Part shown: piece by piece, positions 34,801 through 42,135 of the stretch | How positions within the stretch are numbered: position 1 is the first letter of the stretch | How the letters are laid out: the number at the start of each line of letters is the position of its first letter | Assembly (NCBI GenBank): GCA_021732285.1 | Contig: JAKFVH010000247.1 | Coordinates: forward strand, 1-64,000 | Length of the DNA stretch: 64,000 nt | Reading direction: 5' to 3' | Source: Reyranella sp. | Lineage (GTDB): Bacteria > Pseudomonadota > Alphaproteobacteria > Reyranellales > Reyranellaceae | Made by a program: the position numbers and the translations under genes | Notes under the pieces: model-generated | The model's input: the letters and a program-made list of their open reading frames with translations, nothing else | Told to the model about the DNA's origin: nothing | Database searches by the model: none

Positions 34801-36994
34801 GCAGGTCGAGCAGATAGATGATCTTGCGGATAAGATTGAGAATGCAGGTGCGCCGAAGTGGGCCGCTCAGATTCGTAACGTACCGAATGAGCTGGGGGCG
34901 GGCGGATCGTTTGACAATTCCGACCCGGTTGTTCCTGCCAATTGGCAGGACTCGTGGCACTGGAGCGTATGGAACGCTCATCTGCAGAAGAGCAGTTCCT
35001 TCCAGAAGCTGAAATCCGTGATGGAGGAGCGGGCAAGACTTGAGGCAGAGATTCGCACCGTCATGAATGACGTGGTTCGACTGAGGACCGAACTGCAACT
35101 ATCGCGCATGCCACAGAACGTGCTGAATTTGCTTCAGCAGTTCCAAACTGCGATTAGCCGGATTGGCGCGGGTACGGGCGTCCGAGCGAACCGCTATCGG
35201 CGACAAGCTCAGTCATTGTCACAACAATGCGCGTCCGCAGTACCCTGCTGGATCATGCCGATTCAGAAGGTGTCTGAGACGCAGCCGTCACAGCTCGGCA
35301 TTTTCGACCTAGTCATCTTGGATGAAGCATCTCAGTGCGGCCCGGAAGCCATCATTGCGATGATGCGGGCCAAGAAGGCGCTAATCGTGGGCGACGACAA
35401 GCAGGTCATGCCCACTACATTCCTTTCCGAGGAGTACTACAGAACACTTAAGGCGAAGTATCTCGATGGAACCAGCTACGAGGCCGTCTTGGCTCCGGGC
35501 ACCTCCTTCTACGATCTCGCCAGGGCAATGTTTGCCGGTCAGAACGTGATGCTGCGCGAACACTTTCGGTGTGTTGAACCGATCATCCGCTTCTCGATGC
35601 AATTCTATGGTGACGGGCAACAGAATAGTTCACTCGTCCCTCTCAAAGTTCCGAAGGCATCGGAGCGCCTCGATCCACCGCTTGTCGACGTATACGTACC
35701 GCACGGGTATGCCTTGCGGCAAACCAACCAAGCTGAAGCAGAGGTTATCGTAAAGGAGATCGAACGCATTACCTCAGATGCGACCTATGACAAGAAGACC
35801 ATCGGCGTCATCTCTCTTAGTGGTAGCGAGCAGCCGCAATTGATCGAGCGCCTCTTGCAGGAGCGTGTAGGAACCAGCGCCTTTGCTAAGCATGAGATCG
35901 TGGTTTCGGATAGCGCCGGTCTACAGGGCAAGGAGCGATCGATAGTCTTTCTAAGCATGGTCGATGCGCTCAACCGAAGGTCGGCTGCCCGAACGCAGGC
36001 TCTATATGAGCAGCGTTACAACGTAGCTTTGAGCAGGGCCAAAGACCGCATGTACCTCGTTCGATCGTTGAAGCTCGAGGAGCTGCCAAACCACAATGAT
36101 TTGAGGCGCCGAGCCATTCTGCACTTTGCTGATCCGATGCCACAGGGCGTGCGGCCTGCCGCTGATAAAGAAAGCATTACGGAGCAAGGACAAAGCGGCT
36201 TTGAGAAGCAAGTGCTGAAGCGGTTGCTCGATCTTGACTACCATGTCACCCCACAGGTGCCTGCTGCCGGGTTCTTCATCGACATTGTCGTTGAGGGGAT
36301 GGGAGACCGGCGCTTGGCGGTGGAGTTGGATGGTGATCCGTGGCACCCGCCGTCGCAGTACGCTGCAGACTTGGCGCGTCAGCAGGCGCTTGAGCGCATT
36401 GGGTTCAGATTTTGGCGCTGCTGGTGGTCCGACTGGATTATGGACCCAGATGCGTGCTTTTCCGACCTCATCAAGGAACTGACGGCTCTTGGTGTAGAGC
36501 CGAGACGCGGCGAGGCGCTTAAGCCGCACTTCTTTGTATCGCACCTGGTGGCAGATCGAGACGGCTCGCTGCTGACGATGGAGGAGTATGAGGAAAAGAT
36601 GCGCGAGCCAACCTCGAGAGTGGAGGACGATGCCGAAACGGTCGAGACAGAGGTCGCAGGCACCCAGCTAACGATTCTTTCGCCACCGAGAGCCGGAAGT
36701 GGGCAGCAAGGAGTAGGACGCTATGCTCGTATCGCCAACAAGAAAGTCGGCCTTGTTGAGGAAGGTGACTTGCTGATTGTTGAAAGCAGCGGTGCGCCGT
36801 CATTGAACTTGGATGGCAAGCGGACTTTCGAAGTCCGCCCCGGCGAGGCCGAAGACCTTGAGCGGGGCTTTATTGGTATCGAGAGCCCTTTGTGCAAGCA
36901 ACTCGCAGACTTGGCAGTTGATGATGCGGTCAGTTTTTCACACAAGGGCTTTGAAGTGACTATCATCATAGTGGGAGTACACAAGAGACAGTAA
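31886..36994 (+). CDS. Large SF1 helicase - Vsr-like nuclease - Gre-like domain fusion protein
   Basis: A 1702-residue multidomain protein. Helicase core (AAA_11/AAA_12, Upf1-like SF1): Walker A GPPGTGKSHS at residues 447-456, a long inserted helical region (about 520-1090), Walker B LVILDEAS at about 1142-1149, GDDKQV at 1169-1174, REHFRC and, in motif VI, YNVALSRAKDR at 1378-1388. A Vsr/MTES_1575-like PD-(D/E)xK nuclease follows: FFIDIVV with Asp 1466 and VELDGDPWH with Glu 1480 and Asp 1482, then RFWRCWWSD. The last 80 residues resemble the C-terminal domain of transcript-cleavage factors GreA/GreB (GFIGIESPLCKQLADLAVDD, FEVTIIIVGV). Residues 1-440 are unassigned. The combination suggests recognition and cutting of foreign nucleic acid, perhaps linked to RNA polymerase. 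A TTG at 31859 with a strong AGGAG site would add 9 residues. Confidence 0.85.
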   Translation: MSFGNLNNILSFVEEAILKDQKVIRRLSDYSASIAYHEAEVRELVNVRFNEIVDGAPAWLQVSRVTKTKPPTFPISTGTQIDAGEIAVSSDWVAVQDDPTATPTLRTSIRRALSSGQIQKLISDGKLKRENVYKDAADSNRTIAVLLREDFEQVENLFNAWLDGAWLPWSEREKPIRRAASFYEELFRIHTAITGRDLPVEIVLGVGVVRGVLANHAVDHPLVEYGVYLQVVSTTGDILVRPKPRSPELFEFETDTLSGDGSALRREAQTHWAGLPDHVEASPFDRHHFETVLRSAAVFLKAGGSYVDAGPTRQIKAGDGGLVVNDTWVLFTRPVSAKPMINDIRNLKDALRDATNVDPLLVLLDDPKAAEGLTSVMPDRVTEMLRQAFGDAASRSQTTGARSHADGHQVQVSEIVAPYFPRVSNAEQERIIKILEQPESKGLVVQGPPGTGKSHSIANIICHGLSRGWRILVTAHSDGPLQVLRNMLPEGVRDLAVNLSTGEQSEVLQLETSVKAISAIPARVGDRSVCIALIEELEQRILTNRRRVGEIQKETLEWARTNLERKATYAGNLSASELAAKIIQSREAHQWLPDTIAFEHATPPLKEEEVARLRNLRAQVGALLVARNWSLPELTAVVSSGELAKIHAALRQYEELGSEVADSGVPHLAGVENGRLLAEELLQSLERLEEHLAGIAGIEWIDKYVADLQKPAHEDKLLSQSVKELTRLFEAVIKEEAKFVLNQVRTPPLDGPDVTKHLAAAALSGRPYKDLLFFRPSEDVIAALSLVQVRGNIPESKDDWALVRECFAWRREIVRLVHRWNAVAASFELGHAPTEDASALKWMKRSHTAAGRADALVFKVWPDVTQRAQAIDRKGLGVANINLGQIATAQPAAWLEDITEALRSRVAQVDVAWAREKLAEVRSRVRFYSSPTIARMNELLGVLGQEGCNIEVLSAEWDALREKLIAEAATRSQVEQIDDLADKIENAGAPKWAAQIRNVPNELGAGGSFDNSDPVVPANWQDSWHWSVWNAHLQKSSSFQKLKSVMEERARLEAEIRTVMNDVVRLRTELQLSRMPQNVLNLLQQFQTAISRIGAGTGVRANRYRRQAQSLSQQCASAVPCWIMPIQKVSETQPSQLGIFDLVILDEASQCGPEAIIAMMRAKKALIVGDDKQVMPTTFLSEEYYRTLKAKYLDGTSYEAVLAPGTSFYDLARAMFAGQNVMLREHFRCVEPIIRFSMQFYGDGQQNSSLVPLKVPKASERLDPPLVDVYVPHGYALRQTNQAEAEVIVKEIERITSDATYDKKTIGVISLSGSEQPQLIERLLQERVGTSAFAKHEIVVSDSAGLQGKERSIVFLSMVDALNRRSAARTQALYEQRYNVALSRAKDRMYLVRSLKLEELPNHNDLRRRAILHFADPMPQGVRPAADKESITEQGQSGFEKQVLKRLLDLDYHVTPQVPAAGFFIDIVVEGMGDRRLAVELDGDPWHPPSQYAADLARQQALERIGFRFWRCWWSDWIMDPDACFSDLIKELTALGVEPRRGEALKPHFFVSHLVADRDGSLLTMEEYEEKMREPTSRVEDDAETVETEVAGTQLTILSPPRAGSGQQGVGRYARIANKKVGLVEEGDLLIVESSGAPSLNLDGKRTFEVRPGEAEDLERGFIGIESPLCKQLADLAVDDAVSFSHKGFEVTIIIVGVHKRQ

Positions 36995-37038
36995 GACCCT
37001 GTGGCGGCGCACGGCGGCGCGACAAGATGGAGAACGCA

Positions 37039-38868
37039 ATGGACATTCTACCTTGGGTCCTGTTTGCAGGTGTCGCAGTCGCTCTAGTGCTTCTTGTTGC
37101 GTTTTTTCTTGTCTCCAAGAAACCCAACGCCGCTTCAGACAGCGTCGGGCAGGACGTACGTGATCTAAGAACAGTACTTGACCGCCTTGAGCGGAGCATC
37201 AGTGACAATGACGCACGAAGCTTCAACAGTGCGGAAGAGAGAGCGAAGGCGCTGCGAGAGGAAGTCTCTCTCCAGCTCTCACGCAGTACCGAAACACTGA
37301 CGAAAAGCTTGGGGGCTGTCGGCGACGCTCAGGGGGCACAATTAGAGGCATTCTCTGGCGCTTTGGTAAACCTGTCTAATACACTCATAGGGAAGGTGGA
37401 CTCCGCTCAGGAGGCCAGCGCACTACAAGCCAAAGGCCTTAGAGAGGAAGTTCAGACGACCCTAAAGACAGTCGGCGACGATCTGCGACAGAACGCGGAA
37501 GCGGCATCCGGGACTCAAAAGGAGAGATTGGAGCAAGTCTCTGCAAAGCTCACCGAACTGGGCGATGGCATCGCCAAGGGCTTCTCTGAGTTTCGCTCAG
37601 GTACGGAGACCAAACTTGGAGAGATGAGCAAGAACGCCACCGATGCCGCTGCCCTTTTGCGCGAGGAAGTGGCAAATAGCTTAAAGAAGGTGGGTGACGA
37701 TCTTCGTGAGAACGCCAAGTTAATGGCAGAAGAACAACGAAATAATCTCAACGCGATGGTTGAAAGAATTGGAGAAATCGGAAAGTCGTCCCATGAGAGC
37801 CAAGAAAGACTTCGGGAGAGTGTCGCGGAAGGCCTTGCGAATCTTCGACAGGAGAATGAAACAAAGCTTGAAGCCATTCGAGTGACTGTCGACGAGAAGC
37901 TTCAAGGTACTTTAGAGAAAAGGCTGGGCGAATCCTTCAAGCTCGTATCAGAGCAGCTCATGTCCGTGCATCAAGGCCTCGGCGACATGCAGAAGTTAGC
38001 TACAGGAGTGGGCGACCTGAAACGGGTTCTTACCAATGTGAAGAGCCGGGGAACGTGGGGTGAAACGCAACTTGCGGGGTTGCTGGAAGACATGCTTGCA
38101 CCCGGGCAATACGAGAAAAACGTCAAGACAAAGGAGGATAGTGGCGAAACAGTAGAATTCTGCGTGAAGATCCCAGTGGTTGACGAAACGCAAGACCACA
38201 TCCTGCTGCCCGTCGACGCGAAGTTTCCAATTGAAGACTACGAGCGCCTGCTGGAGGCTGGGGAGATTGGGGATAGTGCTGCAGTGGAGCAAGCGAGGCA
38301 GCGCCTAGAAACGCGGTTTCGCAATTCCGCACAGGATATTGCAAGGAAGTACATCTCGCCACCGCGTACCACTGAGTACGCAATCCTTTATGTGCCATCG
38401 GAAGGTCTCTACGCCGAAATGGCGAGGAGGCCCGGGCTTTCAGCAAGCCTAACACGCGACTTCAATGTCGTAGTTGCCGGTCCAATAAACCTGATGGCAA
38501 TCCTGAACGCCATACAAGCTGTTACAAAGTCGGTGACCATCCAACAAAAGGCGGGCGAGATCGCCACTCTCCTCGTGCGCGTACAGAGTGAATTCGTGAA
38601 GTATGGCGACGCAGTGGATGCAGCCCGGCGGAAAGCGCAAGGCGTCGTGACAGCTATTGATAAGTTGGGCACCAGGCAGCGAGCGATCGGTCGGGTCCTT
38701 AGGAACGTTAAGGCGGTAGAAGGAGCCGTGCTCAACGCTCAGTTACCTGTTCTCGAACTAGAAGCGGAGGGAAATGACGAGGTGGAAAGCGCCACTGAAG
38801 TCAGCGATGAAGAGGAGGAGCAGGCTGCTGCGCGCGACGACGCGGAGGCCGCGCCTGAGTCACTTTGA
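37039..38868 (+). CDS. rmuC: RmuC-family DNA recombination/nuclease-like protein
   Basis: A 609-residue protein. Residues about 4-24 (PWVLFAGVAVALVLLVAFFL) form a membrane anchor; residues about 40-320 are repetitive coiled coil (for example EERAKALREEVSLQLSRS and related AREEV-type repeats); the C-terminal half is the RmuC domain, starting at RGTWGETQLAGLLEDMLAPG (about 336-355), with VEFCVKIPVV and LPVDAKFPIEDYERLL, whose D-x-K is the predicted PD-(D/E)xK-like catalytic motif (Asp 393, Lys 395). RmuC limits inversions and certain recombination events. It lies 44 bases after the helicase fusion gene in the same low-GC DNA, so it is probably a dedicated partner and not the housekeeping copy. 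ATG 37039 has GGAG six bases upstream; ATG 37027 is less likely. Confidence 0.9.
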   Translation: MDILPWVLFAGVAVALVLLVAFFLVSKKPNAASDSVGQDVRDLRTVLDRLERSISDNDARSFNSAEERAKALREEVSLQLSRSTETLTKSLGAVGDAQGAQLEAFSGALVNLSNTLIGKVDSAQEASALQAKGLREEVQTTLKTVGDDLRQNAEAASGTQKERLEQVSAKLTELGDGIAKGFSEFRSGTETKLGEMSKNATDAAALLREEVANSLKKVGDDLRENAKLMAEEQRNNLNAMVERIGEIGKSSHESQERLRESVAEGLANLRQENETKLEAIRVTVDEKLQGTLEKRLGESFKLVSEQLMSVHQGLGDMQKLATGVGDLKRVLTNVKSRGTWGETQLAGLLEDMLAPGQYEKNVKTKEDSGETVEFCVKIPVVDETQDHILLPVDAKFPIEDYERLLEAGEIGDSAAVEQARQRLETRFRNSAQDIARKYISPPRTTEYAILYVPSEGLYAEMARRPGLSASLTRDFNVVVAGPINLMAILNAIQAVTKSVTIQQKAGEIATLLVRVQSEFVKYGDAVDAARRKAQGVVTAIDKLGTRQRAIGRVLRNVKAVEGAVLNAQLPVLELEAEGNDEVESATEVSDEEEEQAAARDDAEAAPESL

Positions 38869-38919
38869 CTCAGGCATTAACCTCATTTACTAAGCTGCTG
38901 ATTCTGTTACAATTTTTGT

Positions 38920-39513
38920 ATGGATCAGACATACAACCTAAACGGTGGTTTCAAACCGACGCTGAAGCGGTTTGCTGATCTCGCCGGGCCTGATTTCTTC
39001 CCCACGCCTAGGTGGGCCACGTTTGCTCTGATCGACAACGAGAAATTTTCCGGCGACATTTGGGAAAGCGCTTGCGGTGACGGCGCAATGTCTCGGGTAC
39101 TCGAGCAAACAGGCCGATCGGTATTTAGTTCCGACCTTCACAATCGGGGCTACGGGGAAAGCGGTCGTGATTTTCTCACGTGGTCGCGCAAGGCCGACAA
39201 CATCATCACCAATCCGCCCTACAATAGCGCCGAGGGGTTTGCGGCAGCGGGCGTAAAGAACGCCTCGCGCAAATTTGCCTTGCTGCTGCGCCTAGCGTTT
39301 CTAGAGGGCGCAAACCGCGCCAATACGATATTCGCCAAGTCGCCGCCCGCCCGCGTCTGGGTGTTCAGTGAGCGCATTACGTTTTATCCGAGCGGCGTGG
39401 AGCCAAAGGGGACAGGAACCACTGCGTATGCATGGTTCATTTGGGACAAGGATGCTCCAACGCGAACGGAATTGCGCTGGTTCAAGCCCGGCTACAAAAA
39501 GCGCTACGGATAG
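38920..39513 (+). CDS. Orphan phage-type DNA methyltransferase (NPPY)
   Basis: A 197-residue SAM-dependent methyltransferase. The cofactor motif is ESACGDGAMSRVLEQTG (about residues 49-65) and the catalytic motif is NPPY at 98-101 (IITNPPYNS), the signature of N6-adenine or N4-cytosine methylation of DNA. Size and order (motif I before IV, no recognisable target-recognition domain) match small methylases of phages and integrated elements. No restriction partner is annotated next to it, so it may protect the host from the neighbouring nuclease, or be a mobile-element orphan. It starts 51 bases after rmuC and ends in a 10-base convergent overlap with the next gene. Confidence 0.82.
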   Translation: MDQTYNLNGGFKPTLKRFADLAGPDFFPTPRWATFALIDNEKFSGDIWESACGDGAMSRVLEQTGRSVFSSDLHNRGYGESGRDFLTWSRKADNIITNPPYNSAEGFAAAGVKNASRKFALLLRLAFLEGANRANTIFAKSPPARVWVFSERITFYPSGVEPKGTGTTAYAWFIWDKDAPTRTELRWFKPGYKKRYG

Positions 39514-39836
39514 AGCCCTTTCTCTTTGAGAAGAGCCAATCCCTTTTCAGTGACCTTGATGCCGTCGTCAGTCCGCTCTGCCAGTCCTCGCTTAAAGATA
39601 CTGGTTGAGGAAGGGCTATGAGAAATCACGTTGCCCATGATCTGTTGCCAGTGTTCTTCCCGTGCCCTGGTGGCAGACCGTTTGAGATCGTCCGCCGTTA
39701 GCTCTCGCCATTGAGGAAGCTGGTCCTTGATCTGCGTGGTGCTCGCTTGATGTCCTGGCATCGACGCCGCAATCGCTAGTGCAAGTAGCCGAGCCTCAGG
39801 CTCTCGTAGCCTTCCTTTGGCAACAATTTTTTCCAT
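39504..39836 (-). CDS. Small winged-helix-like protein (Mrr N-terminal-like)
   Basis: A 110-residue protein. The pattern QQIMGNVISHS, FKRGLAERTDDGIKVTEKGL resembles the winged-helix domain found at the N terminus of Mrr and some HNH nucleases (V/I-x-N-x-x-S-H, then G-L...G-x-x-x-T-x-x-G). Here it is free-standing with no nuclease attached. Start chosen at ATG 39836 because GGAGAGG lies 7 bases upstream; an ATG 24 bases earlier lacks such a site. Its end overlaps the convergent methyltransferase gene. It could be a DNA-binding regulator of the island. The 294 bases to the next gene hold no ORF that I can support. Confidence 0.6.
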   Translation of the reverse strand: MEKIVAKGRLREPEARLLALAIAASMPGHQASTTQIKDQLPQWRELTADDLKRSATRAREEHWQQIMGNVISHSPSSTSIFKRGLAERTDDGIKVTEKGLALLKEKGLYP

Positions 39837-40130
39837 GTGTGTTCCTCTCCGGTAATACAACCATAGGAGAAGAGCACTGGAAATGCGAGTCGCCTTAGTG
39901 TCCGAGGCCGAATAGTGAGAGCCGACTACTTTCTAAATTCGCTAAGTTGTTGCCGGCGGCACCTGGGCAACGCAAAGCGGCGTGAGATGACGGCAATGCC
40001 GGCACTCCGCCGGCATCGCGTAGACGGACACACTACTGATTGTGTCGGCGTCGACCTCTATGCGGTGCGAAAGAATTATCTGGCGCAACACGGTACTTGA
40101 TTCGCGAGAGCACTATAGTTATATTCAGTT

Positions 40131-40604
40131 ATGCCCACGGCCGGTCAGCCAACGCTCTACAAGCCCGACTACTGCGCGCAGGCCCACAACTATTGCCTGT
40201 TGGGCGCGACCAACGAGGATCTGGCCGGCTTCTTCGACGTTACTCGGCGCACCATCGACAACTGGATCGCTGCCCATCCCGAGTTCGCCGATGCGGTGCG
40301 GTCCGGCCGCACCATCGCCGACATGCGTGTGGCGCGCTGTCTCTACGAGCGCGCTGTCGGCTGGCAGCAGACGGTCGAGCGCACGGTGCTGCATCAGGGG
40401 AAGGAGATGGTCCTGAAGGGCGTCGTGAATCATCCGCCTGACACCCGCGCCTGCATCTTCTGGCTACGCAACCGTCGGCGTGAAAGCTGGGGCGATCGTG
40501 TCCCGGCGTCGGGCGATCACTCGGAGGATCTGATCGCCGAGCTCGACGCCGCCGGCGAACGCGCACGACGGGAGCGTGCCCGGCCGTCGAACGACGCCGT
40601 GTGA
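40131..40604 (+). CDS. Phage terminase small subunit-like HTH protein
   Basis: A 157-residue protein. Residues about 10-60 (YKPDYCAQAHNYCLLGATNE, DLAGFFDVTRRTIDNWIAAH) give the helix-turn-helix found in terminase small subunits, which bind the packaging site of phage DNA; then IADMRVARCLYERAVGW, a conserved block in this group, and a basic C-terminal part. No large terminase, portal or capsid gene is near, so it is a remnant, a cargo gene, or a regulator derived from one. Codon use is already GC-rich, like the chromosome. Contains a 12-base repeat also found at the left edge of the island. Confidence 0.7.
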   Translation: MPTAGQPTLYKPDYCAQAHNYCLLGATNEDLAGFFDVTRRTIDNWIAAHPEFADAVRSGRTIADMRVARCLYERAVGWQQTVERTVLHQGKEMVLKGVVNHPPDTRACIFWLRNRRRESWGDRVPASGDHSEDLIAELDAAGERARRERARPSNDAV

Positions 40605-40715
40605 TTTTGCTGAGCGGTGCCAGACCATGCGGAATCGGGACAGGGAGGGGGTAGCCGAAACTGCTAGAACTGCGGAAACTCCCGGCCCGACACCAAACAC
40701 CCGGGGGAGACGCGC

Positions 40716-41813
40716 ATGAAGATCGCGAGCTATGAGGCCAGCATCCTGCTCGTCCCCGAGGACGATCCGCTCGCCAACATGCCCGAGGAAGCCGGCCGCA
40801 AGCGCCCGATCGTGACGGTGCGGCTGCGCACCGATTCCGGCATCGAAGGCATCGGCGTCACGCTCTATGGCGGCCGCCTGACGCGCAGCCTGCATGCCGC
40901 CGTCGAGGATCTCGCCGCCGCGACCGTCGGCGAGGACCCGCAGCGCGTCGAGGCGATCGTCGCCAAGCTGCGCACCGGCGATCCCGGCGGCGGTCCGGGC
41001 GGCATCTTCACCCTGGCGCTGTCGGCCATCGACACCGCGCTGTGGGACATCAAGGGCAAGGCCCTCTACCAGCCCCTCTGGAAGCTTTTAGGCGGCCATC
41101 GCGATCGCGTGCCGACCTATGCCTCGGGCTCGCTGCGCCGCGGCCTCTCCGACGACCAGGCCCAGCGCGCCGCGCAGATCCTGATCCAGAAGGGCTTCCG
41201 CGAGATGAAGACCCAGATGGCGCTGCCCGGCAATCCGACGCCGGCCGAGGAGGTGCGCCGCGTGCGCGTGGTGCGCGAGGCGATCGGCCCCGACATCAAG
41301 CTGATGTGCGACATCAACCAGCGCTGGCGGCCCGAGCAGGCGATCCAGATCGGCAGCCGCGTCGAGGAAGAAGGCATCGGCCTGTTCTGGCTGGAGGACG
41401 TCACCACCTTCGACGACTATCCCGGTCTCGCCCGCGTCACCGCTGCGCTGAAAACCCCGATCGCCGGCGGCGAATATGTCTGGGGCATCGTGCCGTTTCG
41501 CCACATGATCGAAGCCCGCTCGGTCGACATCGTCATGGTCGACCTGGCGCGGGTCGGTGGCGTCACACAATGGATGAAGGTGGCCGGCATGGCCGAGGCC
41601 TTCAACCTGCCGATCGTCAGCCACGTCATGCCGGAAATCCTGCTGCACATGGTGGCGGCCTGCCCCAACGGGCTCACCGTGGAATACATGCCCTGGATGC
41701 TGGCCCTCTACGAGGAGACGCCCGAGATCAAGGACGGGCAACTCGTGCTGCCGCAGAAGCCGGGGCTGGGGCTGAAGTTCGATGAGAAGGCGATCAAGTC
41801 GTTCCGGGCATGA
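40716..41813 (+). CDS. Enolase-superfamily (mandelate racemase/MLE type) enzyme
   Basis: A 365-residue enzyme of the mandelate racemase/muconate lactonizing group. Metal ligands are visible in LMCDINQRW (Asp), FWLEDVTTF (Glu) and IAGGEYVWG (Glu), and the acid-base dyad in MVDLARVGG (Asp) and IVSHVMPEI (His). Where many members have a K-x-K base pair the sequence reads REMKTQMA (K-x-Q), so the reaction may be dehydration of a sugar acid or a cis lactonisation that needs only one lysine. A GGGGGAG site precedes the ATG. It is monocistronic by position; its 3' end is 6 bases from the HigA-fragment gene on the other strand. Confidence 0.85.
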   Translation: MKIASYEASILLVPEDDPLANMPEEAGRKRPIVTVRLRTDSGIEGIGVTLYGGRLTRSLHAAVEDLAAATVGEDPQRVEAIVAKLRTGDPGGGPGGIFTLALSAIDTALWDIKGKALYQPLWKLLGGHRDRVPTYASGSLRRGLSDDQAQRAAQILIQKGFREMKTQMALPGNPTPAEEVRRVRVVREAIGPDIKLMCDINQRWRPEQAIQIGSRVEEEGIGLFWLEDVTTFDDYPGLARVTAALKTPIAGGEYVWGIVPFRHMIEARSVDIVMVDLARVGGVTQWMKVAGMAEAFNLPIVSHVMPEILLHMVAACPNGLTVEYMPWMLALYEETPEIKDGQLVLPQKPGLGLKFDEKAIKSFRA

Positions 41814-41819
41814 AGCGAC

Positions 41820-42032
41820 TCACCGTGTCACGCCGCCCCGTTTCACGCCGCTCTGGCGCGCTGCTGCCTGATCAACGACGGGGTAGTGCCTGGCTTCCCA
41901 AGCCTCGACCAGGGTCACCAGAAGGTCGAGGCGGTCACCTTGCGCGGTGCCTCGCTTCGCCGTCATCAGGCCCTCGATCTCCTTGAGGGCCCGGCGATAG
42001 TCGCGTGCGGACTTGATGGGAGAAATTTCCAT
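41820..42032 (-). pseudogene. Truncated HigA-type antitoxin (N-terminal part only)
   Basis: The 70-residue product begins ISPIKSARDYRRALKEIEGL and continues with DRLDLLVTLVEAWEARHYPV, the N-terminal domain of HigA-type antitoxins. Family members continue with a helix-turn-helix domain of about 50-60 residues; here the sequence diverges after HYPV and stops. The DNA-binding part is therefore missing. It follows the HigB toxin tail at 42043 in the usual toxin-then-antitoxin order. It may be a non-functional fragment, though a protein-binding N-terminal domain alone could still neutralise a toxin. Confidence 0.7.
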
Positions 42033-42042
42033 GGGGCGACCC

Positions 42043-42120
42043 CTACACGGTTTGAGCATCGATCGCGTCGTACTGGCGGTGGGTTCCGATAAAGCGAATG
42101 TAGAGGCCCACATTGCCGAA
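42043..42120 (-). pseudogene. HigB toxin C-terminal remnant
   Basis: In this frame the last residues before the stop are FGNVGLYIRFIGTH, then RQYDAIDAQTV. This is the conserved C-terminal end of HigB-type mRNA interferases (Y-I-R-F-V-G-T-H-x-x-Y-D-x-I-D-A). Only about 25 residues remain of a roughly 100-residue protein, and no start codon or core residues lie upstream in the frame, where the AbrB-type antitoxin gene begins on the other strand. Confidence 0.7.
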
Positions 42121-42135
42121 GCAAGGAGGTGAGTC

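Noticed and set aside
38920-40604. Methyltransferase and terminase-like genes as part of a prophage
   Set aside because: No integrase, large terminase, portal, capsid, tail or lysis gene is present in the window.
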